Source: Gremmenia infestans (taxonomy: Eukaryota; Ascomycota; Leotiomycetes; Helotiales; Hamatocanthoscyphaceae). Taken from it: a DNA stretch of 64,000 nt. The notes under the pieces are model-generated. The model saw nothing but the letters and a program-made list of their open reading frames with translations. It was not told the DNA's origin and did no database searches. Below are positions 20,869 through 32,602 of the stretch, in pieces. The stretch covers positions 868,001 to 932,000 of the forward strand of contig JAFEVB010000001.1 in assembly GCA_032629725.1 (NCBI GenBank), read 5' to 3'. The first letter of the stretch is position 1. Each line of letters begins with the position of its first letter. The position numbers and the translations under genes are program-made.

Positions 20869-22846
20869 ATGAACAATGGAGGTGGTAGTGGAGGAGCGCC
20901 AGCGGGACAGCAACCTGCCCCGGGCGAGCAGCGAAGACCCAATATCCCGATGTTCAAGCCCGAGCAGATGCGCAGCCTGCCTGAGGCGTTTAGCAGCGAT
21001 AAAGAGAAATGGGAGAACGGGCTGAGGTCGCTGTGGAACCAGTTGCAGAGTCATGGACCAGAGACGCAGCAGCACCAGGAAGCCAAACGCAAGATATTCG
21101 AGTTCTCAAAGACCTTGACAGCGAAGATGCAGAACTATCGAGCGCAGCAGCAGCAGGCTCAGCAGGGAGGCGGGGCTGGAATTGGAGGTTCTGGTGCTGC
21201 TCGACCAGTTAGTCAGGGCCAGCCGCAGGCAGGACAGGCTGGGGAGAATAGTGCACCGAAGCCTAATCCTGAGCAGATACAGCAGCAGGCAAAGCCGCAG
21301 CCGAGAGTCTCGGCGAAGGTTATGGACCATGTCGCCAAGTTCCCCTATGTGGTACCTGCGAACGTGAATCCGAATAGTCCTGATGCTTTGAAGTGGATTG
21401 CGGAGGCCAAGAATAGGTACTTGAAGGGCCTGGTATCTATGGAGAATTCTAGTACTAGACTTACGCAGATGGATGCTATGGTACAGAAGAGGATGAATGA
21501 CGGCAAACCCTTGAACCCAGAGGAAGACAAGGACTACAAGGAGAAGAAAGAGACGCTCCAGAAGGCACATTCCGAGGCAAAGGGGTTCGTGGATACCTTC
21601 CGTCTTCAACAGACACAAGCCAAAGCTTCCAGAGATGCTAGAGATGCTTCCAATGGTGGTCAAGGAAGTCCCACGCAGCCGCAAGTTGGTGGTGCGCTTG
21701 CAAATAATGGTCAAGCTGTTCGTCCGCAGATGAATCCTCAACAGCAGCCTCAAAACCCAGCTTTGCAAAACACCCAGACAGTGAATGCTGCGATTGAAGC
21801 CGCCAGAAACCAGCAGATGGGCGGTGCTCGACCGCAATTGCCACAGAATGGGCAAATGTCGCAACCAGGGCAGATGCCAAATCCCACCGCCCCTTCCATG
21901 CCACACCAATCCGCTGGCCAAAACCCAAACCCAAATATAAAAATGGAAGCTGGCGTCCCACCTCCAATAAACACGGCGATATCGCAAATGCAACAACGGC
22001 CGAATCTCAATTCTCCACAATCAGCGGTCCCTCAATCAGCCGGTCCGCCTCAATCAGCTACATCACAAGCGCAGCAAATCCCTCGTGCTTTAACTCACTC
22101 GGCTGCATTAACGCAGGCGGCGAGAAGCTATTCCAACGGAGGAGCACAAAATAATTCTCAACCACACGTCATGGGTCACTCACACCCCTCGCAACGCGAG
22201 ACGCAGAACATCGTCACCAACAAGATGCCCATTCCCAAGTATCTGGACGAGCGCTCTGCTGCACCGCCGCAACCTGTTGCGATCAACCAATCGCGTCCTA
22301 CGTTCTCTGGCGGCCCTAGTAATAGTGGAAGTGGTGTTATGGCTCAGCCGGTCCTGCCCAAGACGCCGGGCTTCAATATGGCGAGTGACGATAATCGTGT
22401 GTTGAGTCGGAAGAAGTTGGATGAGCTAGTTAAGCAAGTTACGGGTGGTGGTCAGGGTGATGGGCCGAGTCTTATGCCGGAGGTTGAAGAGGTATGTTTG
22501 TTTTCTTTGGGCTGAAGATGTTGGTTTCGTCTTCAATCATCCCACTTATACCTCTACTTCTAGTTGTCACATACTAACATATTCGCAGTCTATGCTCACA
22601 GTCGCCGACTCATTTGTCGACCAAGTCCTACACAACGCATGCAAGATGGCCAAGGAGCGCGGTAGCAAGGTCCTCGAGATCCGGGATATCCAACTCACCC
22701 TTGAACGCAACTACAATATCCGCATTCCCGGCTACGCTAGCGATGAGATTCGTACTGTCCGTAAGATTCAACCTGCTCCAGCTTGGATTGCGAAGATGTC
22801 TGCTGTGCAAGCTGCTAAAGTCACTGGGGGTAAGAACTCCGACTGA
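20869..22846 (+). CDS. TAF12: TFIID/SAGA subunit TAF12
   Basis: Two exons, 20869-22491 and 22589-22846, encode 626 aa. The first 500 residues are Gln/Pro/Asn/Gly-rich and mostly disordered, with one ordered-looking block near residues 150-250 (KVMDHVAKFPYVVPANVNP). The intron is followed by the histone-fold domain: SMLTVADSFVDQVLHNACKM, then SKVLEIRDIQLTLERNYNIR and IPGYASDEIR. This H2B-like fold is the TAF12 signature and pairs with TAF4 in TFIID or Ada1 in SAGA. The long N-terminal extension is usual for fungal TAF12. The KKLDELVKQVTGG segment just before the intron is also typical. Confidence 0.93.
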
Positions 22847-23639
22847 AGTATAGCTCCTACGGTTCCTACTGTAATATGATATGGCTGTCGACTTGGGATG
22901 GTTAGATGCGTTGGAGTTTATGGGTGGAGGATGGAGTTTGCAAGGTTCGGCGTTTAGAGGAAACTACGGCATGCATGGCAAGGGAATTGGCCTGGACAAC
23001 TGGAATTCACTCCTTCAATGCACGAAAAGCCGTATACTACCTATGCAATATAACACTTTCATGTACTTCCCGATACTGCTCATATGTGCACGTGATAATA
23101 TGAAGTGCCAGACGGCTCTACGGACGTCGTCATATGAACGAGTCATTCAGTTTAGCTATCAAACCGCCATTTCCCATGATACACCTATGAGAATCTAGTT
23201 GGTGTTTTGTAAAGATATGAAGCTGAGCTGAAGATAATAATTGTAACGTGAATTTGAAGTTTTACGGAAATTCAAATGCTGTTTATGCTTATTCATGTGC
23301 AGGCGCATCTTCGCAGTCCGCTTTTCCAGGCCGCAAACACGACGTAAGATATAATTGCCACTTTGGCTCGTCGTGAATACCGTACCCTACCTGTTCAAGC
23401 TTCAAGTCGTTGTAATTCCCAGAGCTCAAACGACTCTTCCCCATTCCACCAACAACTCACTTTTTGTAGTTGAATTAATTCTTAACCTTTGTATCTTCGC
23501 ACTCCCAGAGAGCTGCCATTCACACTCCCTCCAGAATTCCCATCTCAGCCAACGACGTGCCCGTATCTGCACCCGACGCGACCTCCGAGCACCTAATTAA
23601 CACAAAGGGCGCCTTGCGGACAGACGCCAAGCAGACGAT
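22847..23639. other. Intergenic region between TAF12 and RPN3
   Basis: About 800 bases. No supportable gene; the last 300 bases form the RPN3 promoter and leader. Confidence 0.5.
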
Positions 23640-25503
23640 ATGCCCAGCAAGACACCTCACACGAACGGCTCCGATCCTGTCGGGAATGGTGTCAATGGAG
23701 CTAAAGACGTCGAGATGAAAGACGATGCGCCGACTTCGATGAAGGGTGGAAAGGGCAAGAAGGCCAAGGAAGGCGACGAGGAGATGACGGTCGTTGTGCC
23801 GCCTTCAAAGGGCCAGAAGCTTGCTGGTCAGGGGAAGGGGGATGGTGATGGTGATGTGGCTATGGATGGTGAGGAGGCTGTTGAGGAGGAGGATGGTGCT
23901 GTGAAGATTGATCCTGTAGCGAAGGCTGTAGCTGGTATGTACCTTGTGGCTTCTTCTCTGTTTACAGATGGCTAACTCTAGTGTGTAGATATCAAGGGCA
24001 CTTTTCCATTACTGGAACGCGCTGTCATGTTGTTCGATGCCAGATTCTCCCTCCGAGCCCTTCGATCAATCTCCTCTATCCGCAAACGCCTTACACCCGA
24101 TATCTTAGCGCAAGTCATCACAGAGACATATGCTTCGAAAGGTCCTGCGGCGGAGTCACTTCTGTATGCCATCGGTAGAGAGAATGCCACCTTTGCAAAG
24201 CCAAGCTCGACGGAGATGGAAATCGATTCAGAGGCCAAGGCAAACAAGGCTGGGAAGAAGGAAGTCAAAGAGATCATTCCCGAAATCGAGATCTTCCTTG
24301 GTATTTTGATCCAAATCTACTACCTGGACAACAAGACCAACCAGAAGGGCGCCGATGTTTCACAGTACCTGGCTGAGCGGATACACAGTCTGAACCGCCG
24401 AACTCTGGATTCTCTTTCTGCCCGTGTATACTTTTACTACTCTCTCTTCTGTGAACAGATGGCACCATTGCCTCCATCGCCTTCATCGCCTGTTGTTTCC
24501 ATCCGACCTGCTCTGCTCTCTGCTCTTCGAACAGCCGTTCTACGAAAAGATGTCGATACTCAATCTACAATTATCGTTCTACTTCTACGAAATTACCTAT
24601 CTACCTCACATATCAGCCAAGCCGATCTCCTCGTATCGCACACAAGACTCCCTGACAGCGCATCGAATAACCAGGTTGCGAGATATCTATACTACTTGGG
24701 TCGAATCCGTGCTATTCAGTTGCGATATACCGAGGCTCATGAGCACTTCACTGCTGCAACAAGAAAGGCGCCATCGAGCCCCAGCGCGGCAGGTTTCTCG
24801 CAGAGTGCAACCAAGTTGTTGCTTGTGGTTAAGCTGTTGATGGGTGATATTCCTGAGCGTGCTACTTTCCGTGATCAGAGCATGGAGCGCGCTCTGCAAC
24901 CATATCTCCAACTTGTACAAGCCGTACGAGTTGGCCTTCTAGGTGAGTTCGAAACTACCATTAAGCAATATGGCGAGGCTTTCCGACGAGATGGCACATA
25001 TACTCTCATCCTCCGCCTTCGACAAAACGTCATCAGGACTGGTATTCGCATGATGTCCCTGTCCTACTCCCGAATCTCCCTTCGCGATATATGCATACGC
25101 TTGAAGTTGGAGAGTGAGGAGTCTGCGGAGTACATTGTTGCCAAGGCTATTAGGGATGGTGTTATAGAGGCTTCTTTGGACCGCGAAAAGGGGTTCATGA
25201 AGAGTAAGGAGGTTGGAGATGTATACGCTACGAGGGAGCCGGGTGAGGCGTTCCATGACCGTATCCAAGCCTGTCTGGCGCTTCATGATGAGAGTGTCAA
25301 GGTATGTACTCTTCCTCTGACTTGTAAATGGACATTTGCTGATAAATCGATTGTGACAGGCTATGCGATTTCCAATGAACCAACATAGACTGGAGCTGAA
25401 GAATGCCCAAGAAGCACGGGAACGCGAGCGTGAGATGGCAAAGGAGATCCAGGACGGGGATTTGGATGAAGATGATCTTGGAGGCGAGTTTGAGGGCATG
25501 TAA
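23640..25503 (+). CDS. RPN3: 26S proteasome regulatory subunit Rpn3 (PSMD3)
   Basis: Three exons, 23640-23934, 23989-25301 and 25360-25503, encode 583 aa. After a charged N-terminus comes the PSMD3-type helical repeat region (ERAVMLFDARFSLRALRSIS, RVYFYYSLFCEQMAPLPP, RNYLSTSHISQADLLVS). A PCI domain follows (YSRISLRDICIRLKLESEE, VAKAIRDGVIEASLD). The C-terminus is the conserved proteasomal tail FPMNQHRLELKNAQEAREREREM, given here in full only as its start FPMNQHRLELKNAQ. Rpn3 is a structural subunit of the proteasome lid. Both introns restore frame exactly (phase 1 and phase 0). Confidence 0.95.
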
Positions 25504-26069
25504 GATAGATCGAATAAATGGGGGAGGGCGAGGGCGAGGGGCAGATGTATACAAAGTGGATGAGGAAGAACGAACTTTGGGTTTGGTGGCAACTCTTCAT
25601 AACATTGTCTTGCTACTACACTACACTACTACACTACTACACACCTATGATCTTCTCTGGCATGGGAGAGAATGGAAGGAAGGTGATTGCTACAGTACAT
25701 TATTTTTTTGCGTCGGGTGGGGGAAGGGGGTTATACTGTACATGAATGCGTAAGTGCATGCATGGCTGTAGGTACTAATTGATAGATGGATTTTCTTTGA
25801 TTGATATAATACATGTATGTGGCGTGAATGAATTACAGTAATAAAATAAACAGCTTGAGAATAGAATTACGTACCCACCAACTGTCAAATTTTATTGAAT
25901 CTCCATACCAACCAACCAACTAAACTAAAATAAAATAAAAGGGGGGATTTAACATGACTAGGTAGCTACCTACGCATATAGATATCAAAAATCAGAGTTT
26001 TCATTCTGATTTATTAGATTTTACATGCATTGCACAAACCCCATACAGTACTGTAGTGAGAGGGAGAAA
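25504..26069. other. Intergenic region between RPN3 and the MYST gene
   Basis: About 560 bases with a small ACT-type repeat (tactacactac units near 25615-25640). No gene seen. Confidence 0.5.
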
Positions 26070-27778
26070 ATGGTTTCAATGCGTACAGCTACTACGAGAC
26101 GCGATGATGGCGATAAGGACGACGCGGCGAGGAGCGAGAGCGAACCCCACTACACCTCACCTCCAGCTGCAGCTTCAACGCCCACGAACAGGGCCACAAA
26201 CACGTATACGTATGCGTCTAATGGTGCTACGCATATACAACAGTTTAATGCAGAAGCAGGCGAAGAATTAAAGGCAGAGGAATTGAAGGAAGAAGAAGAA
26301 GAAGAGGAAAGAGAGGAAGAGGAAAGAGAGGAAGCGAAAACGAAACCGAAGCCGAAGATCAAGATAAAGTTAACGGTTAATCGTACACGAGAGGGAGGGA
26401 ACCCAGGGCAAGGAGAACAGTTAGTGAAAGGGCAAAGGGGAGAAAAGGGAGAGGAACTACGGAAGGGTGGCAAGGCGAAAATGCCAGGAATTCGGAGTAA
26501 ATCCCGTCGGGGGTCTCCTACTTCTACTGCTACTGCTGCATCCGCTGCCGCTTCTACTACTATTACGAAATCGAAAGGGCAATCGAAATCGAGACCGAGA
26601 GGAAATGGAAACGAGGATGTCGAGGTGAATAGGGATAAGGATGCAAAGGGGAATAAAAGTGAAGACACGGAACGCAATATCGAGAATGTGATCTTCGCAT
26701 CTCTTTCTTTTCGGGCTTGGTATCCTTCTTGGTATCCTGGGTTGGGGAAGGAGGGGACTGAGAATAGTGGTGGAAGTACTGGAGGGAAGGGAGGAGGGCT
26801 GGGGGGTGGGAAGGCAGGAGGGGCCATTGTGAAGGAGTTGTGGGTTTGTGGGGGGTGTTTTGCTTATGCTAGGGATGTGGAGGGGTATGTTAAGCATGTG
26901 AGAGTTTGTGGGAGGGTTTCTGGGAAGGATGGACCGCCTGGGAGGAGGGTCTATGTACATGGTGGCGGTGGAGATGGAAGTGGAAATGGTGAGAGGGGTA
27001 ATAGGGGACGCTGGGAGGTTTGGGAGGTTGACGGAGGTGTTGAGACGGTGCGTATACGATTTATATCCCCTTTCTCACACAAAAGAGTGCACCAGACTAA
27101 ATATTATAGGTATTCTGCCAAAACCTCTCCCTATTCGCCAAGCTCTTCCTAGACAACAAATCCGTCTTCTTCGACGTCTCAGGCTTCAACTACTTCCTCC
27201 TCGTCCACCAACCCGCTCCATCCACATCAACACCCCCCCAAATCGTCGGTTTCTTTTCAAAGGAAAAAATGAGCTGGGACAACAACAACCTAGCCTGCAT
27301 CCTGATCTTCCCGCCCTGGCAACGCAAAGGCCTCGGCTCCATCCTCATGGGCGTCTCCTACGAAATCTCCCGACGTGAAGAAATCCTCGGCGGCCCCGAG
27401 AAGCCCATCAGCGATCTGGGCAAGCGGGGATACCGCCGGTACTGGGGCGCGGAGATCGCGCGCTGGTTGTTGGAGTGCCGGGAGACGGATCGGAAGAAGG
27501 GGCGCGGGATGGTGGATATAGAGCGTGTTAGTCGCGAGACGTGGATCGCTGGGGAGGATTGTCTGGGGGTCTTGAGGGAGATGGGCGTGGTTGAGAGAGC
27601 GGGGAAGGGGAAGGGGATTGTGGAGAGGGTAAGGGTTGATAAGGTGAGGGTGAGGGAGTGGGTGGAAAGGGAAGGGCTGGGGTTGGAGAGGGTGGTTGAT
27701 CCGGGGGGGTTTGTGGAGGGGTATGGGTTCAGAGATTCGGGGCGCGGGAGTACGGGGGTGGGGGATATGGAGGATTGA
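26070..27778 (+). CDS. MYST-family histone acetyltransferase, Sas2-like
   Basis: Two exons, 26070-27047 and 27110-27778, encode 548 aa. The first 210 residues are low-complexity and charged (runs of E, K and R). The MYST domain then starts: FRAWYPSWYPG, a C2HC zinc finger (LWVCGGCFAYARDVEGYVKH, then VRVCG), and across the splice VFCQNLSLFAKLFLDNKS and FFDVSGFNYFLLVHQ. The acetyl-CoA loop is QRKGLGSIL, preceded by the LACILIFPPW strand with its cysteine. SYEISRREEILGGPEKPISD carries the expected catalytic glutamate and the GPEKPISDLG hallmark. No chromodomain is seen, which argues for Sas2 rather than Esa1. An upstream in-frame ATG at 26025 is possible but less likely. The expected target is histone H4 lysine 16. 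Confidence 0.85.
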
Positions 27779-28133
27779 GGGAGTGATTCATTTCTTTGTT
27801 TGGAGGCTATTTATAAGGAGCAATTGGAAAATATGGCTGGCTGCCAGCCTTTGGGTAGAGCAGGGGAGGTCAATATGGAGGCGAACGGTATTCAAGCGAG
27901 CTACTTCTGCATTTTTAGGGGGGTAATACGGCATACATACCAAAGACAGATACCCAAGAGAGAAAAGATTCAGATAGGATATGAGAAAGCAAAGACGATT
28001 GTATAATAATCAGCTATAAATCTTTAATCCCGTGACTTTTCTTCCTGTCTTGAGTCTTGACATAATGATGTAACCTACCTTGCCAATCAATTCCAATTCC
28101 TACCTATTCCGTTTTCAATAATCAACCCAAATC
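27779..28133. other. Intergenic region
   Basis: About 350 bases between two plus-strand genes; no gene seen. Confidence 0.5.
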
Positions 28134-28642
28134 ATGATTCGAAACTCTACACGGCGTTTCATCCCTAACATCCAAGTCCTCGCAGTGGCGAATCAGGAAA
28201 GGGGCTTTGCAAATCCAAGTACTTCTCCGGGTGCAAGAGATATCAATGATGTTGAAGTAAGTCTCCAATTCTTATCACAATCCACGTATATAAATAAACA
28301 ACAGCTAAATTCCTATTTTAGAAACAAACTCAATCATCCACTCCAACCCAAACATCATCATCACCATCATCATCATCATCAACCAAAACCTCTGAAAACG
28401 CAGCTAGGACCACCGCCAATTCTAGTTCTGACATGAATGTAGATGTGAAGGTGGCGAAAGAAGAGCAAGAAAGCACAGGTAGCAGAAACAAGAAGAAAAC
28501 TATGGCTGAGCTTGACGAGGAGATGAGAGCGAAGTTAGATGGGATTTCGGGCGAGGGAGGGGGAGCTGGGGTGGAGTATGAGGGGGGGAAGGCGGTGGGG
28601 TTGAAGAGGGGAGTTAGGGAGAATATGTTTAGGGTTATTTGA
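28134..28642 (+). CDS. Small conserved-looking protein of unknown function
   Basis: Two exons, 28134-28256 and 28322-28642, encode 147 aa. The N-terminus (MIRNSTRRFIPNIQVLA) is basic and amphipathic, like a mitochondrial targeting sequence. A Ser/Thr-rich linker is encoded by a CAT/CAA-rich microsatellite. The C-terminal part is well ordered: MAELDEEMRAKLDGISGEGG, VEYEGGKAV and the terminal RENMFRVI. I recall similar C-termini in unnamed fungal proteins but cannot give a function. Mitochondrial location is inferred from the first 20 residues only. Confidence 0.75.
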
Positions 28643-29212
28643 TTTAGGAGGGTGTGGTGTTTTGATAGCAGGAAAAGGAGGGTTGGGAATGTATGCGAGT
28701 AAAGGGCATTCAAGCATTCAAGCAAAAGTAAATACCTGGGTACATAGACAGCACGATGTGATCATGTGACCCTATATAGGGGGTTAGTCACGTGAGAAAT
28801 TGATAAATTATGACGTCTTGGAAAACGCGTGATGCAATCGGGAGGAGACGCGACGTTAGACTTTAGATTCAACGTCAGACTCTGACTGTCCATTCGTATC
28901 TTTTCTTTTATAACAAACGTAGTTGGATCGTACGTACGGAACAGTTCACTTTCTATCCTCTCTCAACTTACTTCTACATCTCAGCAAACGACAAGAAACG
29001 GCAAGGTGAGCAGTTTAAGACTTTGAGTGAATCTGTCTTCTCACATACCAAATATTCACTCTGGCATTCTCTGTCTAGTTCAATTCCCCAACCTTTCCTA
29101 ACCTTTCCCCATCTCTCCAGCTTTGCCTTCTACCACTTCACACTCACACTTACACTTACACTTACTCTTGTCTTCACATCTTCTCATCAATCACTCACAG
29201 ACCACAGACAAA
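28643..29212. other. Promoter and leader of the following gene
   Basis: About 570 bases with a CACGTGA site near 28790 and a TGACGTC site near 28810. A possible 5' leader intron runs from 29006 (GTGAGC) to 29200 (CACAG) and includes an ACACTT repeat. Confidence 0.4.
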
Positions 29213-30743
29213 ATGGCCAAAACACGCTCCTCTCAAGGCTCCTCTTCACCATCCAAACCCACACCTAACGCCACGCCAAAAGCAACCAAGAAGCGCACTG
29301 CTTCTTCTGCTGGCGCTGATGGTGAAGCACCAAAGGCAAAGCGGGGTCGGCCTTCAAAGAAGCAGAAGGAGCAGAAGACTATTGAGGAGACTATGAATGG
29401 TGGTGAGGGCAAGGATGCGAGGATGGGTGATAGCAATGATCAGGAGAGCCAGGATGAAATCATGGCTAATGTCAATACCGATGGCGTTGAGGATGACAAG
29501 GCTATTGCCGAGGAGATTAATGGCAAGAGTCAAGAAAGCGAGGGTGGGGATGTGAAGAATGGGGATGCGACTGAGGATGACAAGGTCAATGGAAAATACG
29601 AGAGTGAGAAGTCTGACTCAGCAAAGAAGAATGAGGATGCCACCGAGAAACCAGAAGAGAAGAACGCGTTTGATGAAGTCAAATCCTCTCCCAGCGAAGT
29701 CAAAGAGGCAGCGCATGAAGAACAGGAAAAGAAAACCTCAGACATTCACCAAAACAATACCTCTGTGGTTGAAGACAAAGCCCGCTCATCCGCAATCCCA
29801 TCCTCCATCCTTGAGAAGGGAATCATCTACTTCTTCTTCCGGCCCCGTGTCAATACGACCGATCCCCAAGGAATCGAAGACATAGCACGCTCTTTCATCG
29901 TCCTCCGCCCTCTGCCTCTCGGCGCCAAGCTCGGGGACGGCCCACTTGAAGATTCGGGGAATGCGAGACTGTTGGCACTACCGAAGAAGATGTTGCCAAA
30001 GAGCAAACAGGATAGATTTTTGGTATTCGTGGAGAAGGGTGGCGCATCTATCAAGGAGTTGAGAGAGGGTTTTCAAGGAAGTGAGTATGCTACTAAGACT
30101 GTTGGGTAAGTTTTTCCTCCCTACTATCTGAAGAGCACAGTGAAACTGATAGCAAACAGTACGAGCACAACCAAACCCGCTACCCCCTTCGCTGAAGGCA
30201 TCTACGCCATCACGTCCACAGGCCGTGAATCCCACCTTGCGTACCACCTCACAGTCCCGTCCTCCATCGGCGAGATCCAAAAAGAACTCGGCCTCCACGA
30301 GCAAGGCAGTTTTGTAGTCTCGGCTAAAAACCCAGAGACTCCTTCTCCCGGTAACGCTGGACTTGATAACCCGGCTAAGTATCCAGAGGATCTGCAGAAG
30401 AAGTTTAGGGGCTTGAGATGGATGCCGCTGGTTCCAGAGGTGCTTGGGTATGAGGGCACGCAGGTATTGCTTATCGGGGAGGCGATGGGGGGATTGGGGA
30501 AGAGTGTCGAGGAGATGAGTAAGGATCAGAGGGATGGGGAGAAAGAGACGCCGGCGGAAGAGATGGAGAAGTTGGAGGAAGAGGTATGTTTTAACTAATT
30601 AACCCAACTGCTTCTTGAGTTGCCAAGCTAATCAAACGATACAGGATCACGACCGTGTTGAGAATCTCAAGGAAGATGATCCTGTCTTTGCGGACTTGGG
30701 TCTCAGTTCCAAGGAGTATCCTCACTTACAGACAACATGGTAA
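29213..30743 (+). CDS. Nuclear protein of the fungal family annotated as BTB domain transcription factor
   Basis: Three exons, 29213-30105, 30160-30583 and 30645-30743, encode 471 aa. The first 200 residues are lysine- and acid-rich and contain an AT-hook-like KRGRPSKKQ. The conserved core begins with ILEKGIIYFFFRPRVNTTDP and IEDIARSFIVLRPLP. RLLALPKKMLPKSKQDRFLV and IYAITSTGRESHLAYHLTVP follow, ending FRGLRWMPLVPEVLGYEG. I recognise this core from fungal proteins labelled BTB domain transcription factor, though the sequence does not show an obvious canonical BTB fold. The last exon (DHDRVENLKEDDPVFADLGL) completes the tail. The role in transcription is unproven. Confidence 0.8.
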
Positions 30744-32602
30744 ATCCTTTCATTCTGGTTGATTGCATAGAAATAGGCGAGACATGGGCTTTGCATTTTG
30801 CATTTTCTCGCGTGGTACCATGTATAAAATGGATAAAAACGGGTTCTTTGGGGTACTGGCGCTGGTGGTGGTGCTATTATAGGGGCTGAACTGGGCTGGA
30901 CTGGGTTGGACTGGGTTGGGTGAGGCTTGGATGGTTTTGCAAACATATGGGATCGAAATACATTACACACAGTACATGACGAACTGGAGCACTCGATCAC
31001 GCTTGTGGGCATCCACAGCGCCTAGATATGGAATGAACCATAAGAACAAAGTTAAACAATCCTTGCAAGCAGGGTAAATTCTAAAATTCATAAGGTTACT
31101 AGCTCGTTTCTCCGTTTTCTCTTGTGGGAAATTCAGGAACGTGCTTTGGATTGCAATGCACTGATAAAATTTCATGCATAGTTCTCTGCCGTGACATATT
31201 ACGACCCAGCTTTCTAGTACCGAATCCTTTCACTACTGATTTCGTTCGGGCAACAGAGAGTATTAGTTGATAATTATCAATTCGGAATAAGTAACTATAA
31301 TTGACAATTGTCGGGGGTGATTCTGCTGTTAAGTAAGGTGATTTCTTTCAGGGGTAGACGATAATAGCCCCTTTTCAGCTGAGATTGTGATCATGATAAA
31401 TGCAGATAAGTCAATTGTTTGGATCTCAATGTCGTATGATTGTCTTGTAACTGCGTTTGTATATAACTTCAAGGGCATATATAGAAACGTTGTAAATATC
31501 CTAGTAATACTCGTTTTCATCGCCAGCAGGAAGTGTCCACCGGCCGGCGTTGGCAGGACGTGGGTTCCTTCTCGCTTATCAAAACACGACTTAATCAGGT
31601 GGGCGAGAACGGGAGATGAGATGATTCTATCATGCTTGCGCACGAAATAACAGATTCTGTTAAAGCTTCAACATTTATATAGTCTAAATGGCTATACATT
31701 TTGAAGTGTCAGGAGGTTGTTTGGGATTGGGATTAGTAAGAAAGCCGAGAAAGCATGCAAACTCTATCATTATACAATAGACGTGTTGGCTATTTGCTAT
31801 TATCATTCTTTCGAAGTTCGAAGTGTATGTTTGCCGTTTCCCTGGAAAGTACCTGTCTGTATCAGGAAGTCAATAAAGTTTTGCAAATACGTATCATATC
31901 CGTTTGGAACATACGTAGGTAGGGGTACCTTTCTGTCATGATACGTACTACTTCGCCACCAATATGCCTCGTTGAGTTTGTTCATGAACCATTTAGCGTA
32001 GGAAGTTAATCACAAAAACAAAGTCATACTCTTAGAGAGTTTGATTCCTTGTATATATCATAGCTCTTCTTCTCCCTCATAGACTTCCATCTGAACCAAT
32101 ATTCGTAGTTATAGCTATCCGGCTCTCAGATCATATACTATCAATGTGACAATGTCCAGCGCGGCCAATGTCCCCACCGTTCTTAGAGAATGGGACGAAA
32201 GAATGCCATTTGCGAGCATATGCATATGGATATAAAACCCGGCTTATAAACACAGTATCCAACCACTAAACGGTATTCCCGACATTCCATTGCAGGCATC
32301 CATTGAATCTGTTCCAGAGAACTGAAAATTGGAGAATTGTGCACCCCGTCATTGAATCTAAACCGCTCACCGAGAACAGCTCTCTGGATTCGTCGGTGCA
32401 GGACAGAACCTGCGTGCCGGATCCCGTTTATTCCGTGATAGCGCGCCTGAGTCTGCACACAAATATTTTGGTTGTTTTCTCGCAACTATCCACGTCCTTC
32501 CTTCCTCATCCTTGAGCAAATCCTTTGGCACATTTGGTCCGCGCTGTATCGTAAAGCAAAGTGCACTGCCAGTACCCCAAATAACATATCTAATTCGATA
32601 AC
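30744..32602. other. Long intergenic region before gene C
   Basis: About 1.85 kb with no supportable gene. It contains three copies of a 10-base repeat at 30891-30920 and only short frames. Confidence 0.5.
30891..30920 (+). repeat. Three copies of a 10-base tandem repeat
   Basis: CTGGGCTGGA, CTGGGTTGGA and CTGGGTTGGG follow directly on each other, about 150 bases after the preceding gene's stop. Confidence 0.85.

Noticed and set aside
21106..22020. 304-codon minus-strand frame
   Set aside because: It is the antisense of the Gln/Pro-rich TAF12 coding exon; repetitive codon use keeps the opposite strand open.
23355..23370. Possible proteasome (PACE-like) promoter element before RPN3
   Set aside because: Only a partial match (TTGCCAC) to the reverse of GGTGGCAAA is present, which is too short to support.
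26150..26827. 225-codon minus-strand frame
   Set aside because: It is the antisense of the charged low-complexity N-terminus of the MYST acetyltransferase.
28340..28381. CAT/CAA microsatellite
   Set aside because: It lies inside the small gene at 28134-28642 and encodes its Ser-rich linker, so it is not a separate element.
31329..31643. 104-codon minus-strand frame in the spacer before gene C
   Set aside because: It has no domain character, no start context and no splice partners; likely chance.
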